From a virus, in the IMG/VR virus record IMGVR_UViG_3300034283_003158, positions 1 through 24,706 of that record: a stretch of DNA of 24,706 nt, one strand, 5' to 3'. The notes under the pieces were generated by a model. The model saw nothing but the letters and a program-made list of their open reading frames with translations. It was not told where the DNA came from and did no database searches. This document shows, piece by piece, positions 21,815 through 24,706 of the stretch. The stretch's first letter is position 1; the number at the start of each line of letters is the position of its first letter. The position numbers were made by a program, and so were the translations under genes.

Positions 21815-22660
21815 TTAAAACTCCTGACTGTTTGACCACTTCATCTGACGACTGAAACTGGGCGTTAGTCCATGTTGCTCCAGCAGGTCGTCACGCAGGT
21901 CCTGGTTGCGTTTTTCTATATTTAGGATGCGAGTAAAACTGTTGGTCAAAGTGGCAGTAAAATAACTGAAAGGATTGGAGCTTTTGCTCTCATCAAATTG
22001 CAATCCGATTTGGCTTAACTGTACCAATGCTGCGCCACGCATCTCTTCGTTGTAAGTATACCCACGCCAGTTACTGCGAGTGGCATAACGTTCACATAAC
22101 TTCAGGAACATCAGTGCCAAATTCTCAGTCATCTGACCATGCGTTTTACTAAAGCTGCCAGTGTCTAGGTCACCCGCCCAGTGACTTTTACCCACGCACC
22201 GCACACTGTGATCTACGTTGATTCTGTAATGTTGAAAAGGCGGAAAATTCACACGGATATGTGTGGGGTCTGGTGCTGTCATTATGAGCTTTTCGATGTC
22301 TTCTTCGGGTTCCTCTACTTCAGGTTCAATTTCCTCCAGAAATTTCTGTGCTTTGCTTTTTTTCTGTGCCTTGGGTGGTTTGGGTGGAGCCAGTGGAATA
22401 TGATCCCAGGTCATGATTCGGAACACCAGGTCACTCACTGGTATACACAGTGGATCTGCTTCTTCGCCGGTTTCACGGCGTATTCTTTCAGCTCGATTAG
22501 TCTGTGCAGCCAGGATGTTCTGATGTATGTCGGTGACTTTGTGTAAGATAACATCAAACTGATGATCATTGACTGGATCCTGAAAACTGCAATAACTATT
22601 TTTGCTAAGATGAATTTCCTTCATCATGTCGCGGTTGTTTAGGTAATTGGTTCTGCTCAT
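21815..22660 (-). CDS. 55: Late-gene sigma factor (T4 gp55-like)
   Basis: 281 residues against 185 in T4. Highly diverged sigma-70 relative that directs host RNA polymerase to TATAAATA promoters. The conserved core is GYTYNEEMRGAALVQLSQIG, then QFDESKSSNPFSYFTATLTN and SFTRILNIEKR (residues about 198-250), matching the sigma region 2-like part of gp55 (GYT...EM...G......FDETK..NP..Y.T......F......E.R). The N-terminus NYLNNRDMMKEI also fits. Between them is an extra segment of roughly 130 residues with a Pro/Lys/Glu-rich linker (PPKPPKAQKKSK). The sliding-clamp contact at the extreme C-terminus ends SNSQEF and was not verified. First gene of the leftward operon. Confidence 0.88.
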   Translation of the reverse strand: MSRTNYLNNRDMMKEIHLSKNSYCSFQDPVNDHQFDVILHKVTDIHQNILAAQTNRAERIRRETGEEADPLCIPVSDLVFRIMTWDHIPLAPPKPPKAQKKSKAQKFLEEIEPEVEEPEEDIEKLIMTAPDPTHIRVNFPPFQHYRINVDHSVRCVGKSHWAGDLDTGSFSKTHGQMTENLALMFLKLCERYATRSNWRGYTYNEEMRGAALVQLSQIGLQFDESKSSNPFSYFTATLTNSFTRILNIEKRNQDLRDDLLEQHGLTPSFSRQMKWSNSQEF

Positions 22661-22718
22661 ATCTAGATATATACATATATTTTAGCATGGATAAATAACT
22701 TAGTAAAGGAAATAAGTT
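22661..22718. promoter_or_regulatory. Divergent AT-rich promoter region with late box GATAAATA (+)
   Basis: The 58 bases between the gp55 gene (-) and the baseplate gene (+) are strongly AT-rich, with TATATACATATAT tracts that could serve a leftward early or middle promoter. GATAAATA at 22690-22697 on the + strand is one base from the late consensus and is followed by AAAGGA as ribosome binding site of the gene at 22719. Confidence 0.5.
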
Positions 22719-23843
22719 ATGGCCAATCCTTCCACGGCTGCAGCAACTACATCCACTGTATCACCAGATGATTCACAAACAAAAGCCACTGCGACTGTTC
22801 TGGCCAAGCTCACACACAAAATCAAAATTTCATTACCGCCCGCAGCGGTCGGAATTTTTTACAATGATCCCAGTAATCAGTTATTACTTCCTCTAAAGAA
22901 AACAGCAGGATTTTTATTTCCTATTCAGCCAGCTATTACTACAGGTTTTGATGCAAAATACCAGGAAATTGCACCCACCCACAGTAATTTTCCCTATCAG
23001 ATGTATCAGAGCAGCAGCATGAAACCCATTAGTTTAACTGGAGATTTCATAATCAGAAATCAATACGACGCACAATATGTTAATGCTGGCATACATTTTT
23101 TACGCTCACTAACCAGAATGTTTAATGCTCGTGATGGAGTATATGCTGGTGCTCCGCCGCAAGTGGTTAGGTTGCATGGGTTGGGATTTACTGCTTTTGA
23201 CAACATACCCTGTGTGTTGACTGATTTATCTATAACATTTCCCGATAGTGTTGATTACATAACTTTTCAAATTAATAAATCATCTTCAGTTTTTGGCTCC
23301 GAAACGGCCAGAATACCAGTGAATCTCAGTATTCAGGTTTCATTGACTCCGGTGTTTAGTCGTGATTTTATCACCAACACTTATAGCACTATTGGCTTCA
23401 GTAGTGGCGCTGTGCGTCTGCTGGGGCGTAATGAAGAAAAACAAAAAAATAAGTCAGCTGATGAGACAGCAGGTGCAGTCAACGGATCAACAGATGCCTC
23501 AGTTCCCAGCAACAGTGCGAGCCCAAATACTAACGCACTAAGTGTGGAATCCAAAAAACAAGTATTATCCAATGCAGTTAAAGGAATCACAAAAGCTTCG
23601 GATTTGCTGAATAAAGGAAAAGAAACTCTAAGCAAAATAACCAGCTCTCCCAGCACAGGTTTAGCAAAATTGACCAGTAAACTCCCGGGCGTATTACCCA
23701 ACGTGGGATCTGCTATTGGCACCACTGCGTTAAATGCAGTAACCAATAAGGCCTTGGACAAACTGATCAACACTCCGGGACAGCAGTCTGGAGTGGCAAA
23801 AGTCCTGGGCCAGGGCGTAAAAGTTGTGGGTAAATTCATGTGA
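22719..23843 (+). CDS. Baseplate / tail-tube junction-type protein
   Basis: 374 residues. The ordered part spans about residues 35-240: LLLPLKKTAGFLFPIQPAIT, PTHSNFPYQMYQSSSMKPIS, GIHFLRSLTRMFNARDG, PPQVVRLHGLGFTAFDNIPC and a final IPVNLSIQVSLTPVFSRDF. This pattern is common in baseplate/tail-tube junction proteins (gp48/gp54 class) of environmental T4-like phages, though I cannot tell which T4 protein it equals. The last third is low-complexity Ser/Thr/Asn followed by an Ala/Leu/Lys helix region (SKLPGVLPNVGSAIGTTALN). It starts the rightward baseplate cluster, with AAAGGA before the ATG and gp53-type gene next. Confidence 0.72.
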   Translation: MANPSTAAATTSTVSPDDSQTKATATVLAKLTHKIKISLPPAAVGIFYNDPSNQLLLPLKKTAGFLFPIQPAITTGFDAKYQEIAPTHSNFPYQMYQSSSMKPISLTGDFIIRNQYDAQYVNAGIHFLRSLTRMFNARDGVYAGAPPQVVRLHGLGFTAFDNIPCVLTDLSITFPDSVDYITFQINKSSSVFGSETARIPVNLSIQVSLTPVFSRDFITNTYSTIGFSSGAVRLLGRNEEKQKNKSADETAGAVNGSTDASVPSNSASPNTNALSVESKKQVLSNAVKGITKASDLLNKGKETLSKITSSPSTGLAKLTSKLPGVLPNVGSAIGTTALNAVTNKALDKLINTPGQQSGVAKVLGQGVKVVGKFM

Positions 23844-23858
23844 GATTTGAGTAAAAAA

Positions 23859-24161
23859 ATGAAATATTCCAAACACAGTCCCTATTATGAAACACAAAAC
23901 GATGCTACCGGGAAATATCTGGATCAGATGGTCAGCAGAAATGTTCCAGCGTCTATAAATGATCTAACTTATGAAATCACCTCAAAATATAATCAGCGTC
24001 CTGATCTTTTGGCTTATGATCTTTACGGAAAAAGTGAACTCTGGTGGGTCTTTGCTGAGAGAAATCCCAATACGCTGGTGGACCCCGTGGGTGATTTTCG
24101 AGTGGGTGTGAACATCAGTATACCTGACAAAAAGACACTGTTTAGTGCGATGGGAATCTAA
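23859..24161 (+). CDS. 53: Baseplate wedge protein (T4 gp53-like)
   Basis: 100 residues from ATG at 23859; an in-frame TTG at 23847 is possible but less likely. The stretch YNQRPDLLAYDLYGKSELWW followed by VFAERNPNTLVDPVGDFRVG and VNISIPDKKTLF is the conserved LysM-like part of gp53, the wedge protein that holds neighbouring wedges around the hub. It is about half the length of T4 gp53 (196), as in other environmental relatives. It lies 15 bases after the upstream baseplate gene and one base before the next gene, so all three are one operon. Confidence 0.85.
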   Translation: MKYSKHSPYYETQNDATGKYLDQMVSRNVPASINDLTYEITSKYNQRPDLLAYDLYGKSELWWVFAERNPNTLVDPVGDFRVGVNISIPDKKTLFSAMGI

Positions 24162-24162
24162 C

Positions 24163-24706
24163 ATGGCCAACAGTATACAATATTCACGTTTAATCAAACA
24201 ATCCAAGGAAGAGATCGCTCAATTACAACAGTGGGCAGCTGAACTCAATGCTATTCCTAAGCCCACTGCTGGGCAGATTCGGGCTCGGGATGACTTTTTT
24301 CAAAAAATTACTGCACTTCAGCAAGAACTTCAACAATATCAGCAAGGATATGATCAAGCATTAAAAGATGAACTGGAATATCAGAAAAAAGCTGATGAAA
24401 AGGCTGCTGCTGACAAAAAAGCTGCTGATGAAAAGGCTGCTGCAACAGCGGTTGATGAAAAAAAAGCAGCCGGAGAAAAAGTCAAATCACAAACTCAACC
24501 CACGGCTGCAGAAACTGCCAGCGCAGATCCCAATGCTAAAGTACAAACACCCAATGATAAACCCAATACACAACAACCCAAATCTCAAGTAAGCGGTACA
24601 GAATCATCTAAATCTGTTTCTGAAGATCAGACCACGCCGTCAGCGCAATCCACAGTGACAAAAACAAACACTGACGTGGTAAAAGCTGGATCAGCGAAAA
24701 CTACCG
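24163..24706 (+). CDS. Coiled-coil, Ala/Lys-rich structural protein (cut by window edge)
   Basis: Open frame from the ATG at 24163, one base after the gp53-type stop, through the right edge: 181 codons seen. The first 70 residues are a Gln-rich helix (EEIAQLQQWAAELNAIPKPT, ALQQELQQYQQGYDQALKDE), followed by an imperfect repeat of KKADEKAAAD-type units and then a Pro/Gln/Thr/Ser-rich disordered stretch. I do not recognise it. Position suggests a baseplate or tail component whose folded domain lies beyond the window, possibly a hub or spike protein. Confidence 0.65.
   Translation, partial: MANSIQYSRLIKQSKEEIAQLQQWAAELNAIPKPTAGQIRARDDFFQKITALQQELQQYQQGYDQALKDELEYQKKADEKAAADKKAADEKAAATAVDEKKAAGEKVKSQTQPTAAETASADPNAKVQTPNDKPNTQQPKSQVSGTESSKSVSEDQTTPSAQSTVTKTNTDVVKAGSAKTT

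Noticed and set aside
22181-22546. 121-codon hydrophobic + strand frame inside the gp55 gene
   Set aside because: Phe-rich composition is the usual antisense product of a Lys/Glu-rich gene; no start signals.
24368-24592. 74-codon Lys-rich + frame near the right edge
   Set aside because: It is a second-frame reading of the Ala/Lys repeat in the gene beginning at 24163.

Overview
The window is a piece of a tailed-phage genome of the T4-like (gp23/gp55-type) myovirus kind. It carries recognisable relatives of T4 gp20 (portal), gp21 (prohead protease), gp22-type scaffold, gp23 (major capsid), gp26-type hub proteins, gp46/gp47 (recombination nuclease), gp53 (wedge) and gp55 (late sigma factor), with T4-style late promoter boxes (TATAAATA and CATAAATA). 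Sequences are far from T4 itself and more like those of environmental T4-like phages. The host cannot be named from the sequence.

Layout. 1-522 (-) is the start of a GH19-type endolysin that runs off the left edge. 556-783 (+) is a decayed endonuclease 3' end and 820-2601 (+) an intact large homing-type endonuclease, closed by a shared hairpin terminator. 2667-8491 (-) is the head cassette read right to left: portal, small protein, acidic core protein, protease, scaffold, major capsid. 8511-10250 (-) is a second endonuclease of the same family, wedged between the portal gene and a frameshifted relic copy of the portal 5' end (10302-10369). 10396-13839 (-) is a tape measure protein with a built-in M15 peptidase domain. 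13906-15819 (+) holds two tandem gp26-type hub proteins and a small protein, driven by a late promoter. 15820-16401 has no convincing gene but several stem-loops. 16402-18001 (-) is a PD-(D/E)XK resolvase-like gene broken in two by a GIY-YIG endonuclease. 18011-22660 (-) is an operon read as gp55, a PiT-type phosphate transporter, gp47, gp46. 22719 to the right edge (+) is a baseplate cluster, leaving the window inside a coiled-coil protein.

How it works together. gp55 would direct late transcription from the TATAAATA/CATAAATA boxes in front of portal, hub, baseplate and endonuclease genes. gp46/gp47 would feed recombination-dependent replication. The head genes form a complete prohead assembly set: scaffold core, protease, shell and portal.

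Most interesting: (1) the resolvase gene disrupted by a GIY-YIG endonuclease whose ribosome binding site sits in a near-perfect hairpin with a late promoter as its loop, much like T4 I-TevI control; (2) the relic portal 5' end beside the second endonuclease, a scar of insertion; (3) a phage-borne PiT phosphate transporter next to the late sigma factor; (4) a two-hairpin element present twice in inverted orientation in the 15.9-16.05 kb gap.
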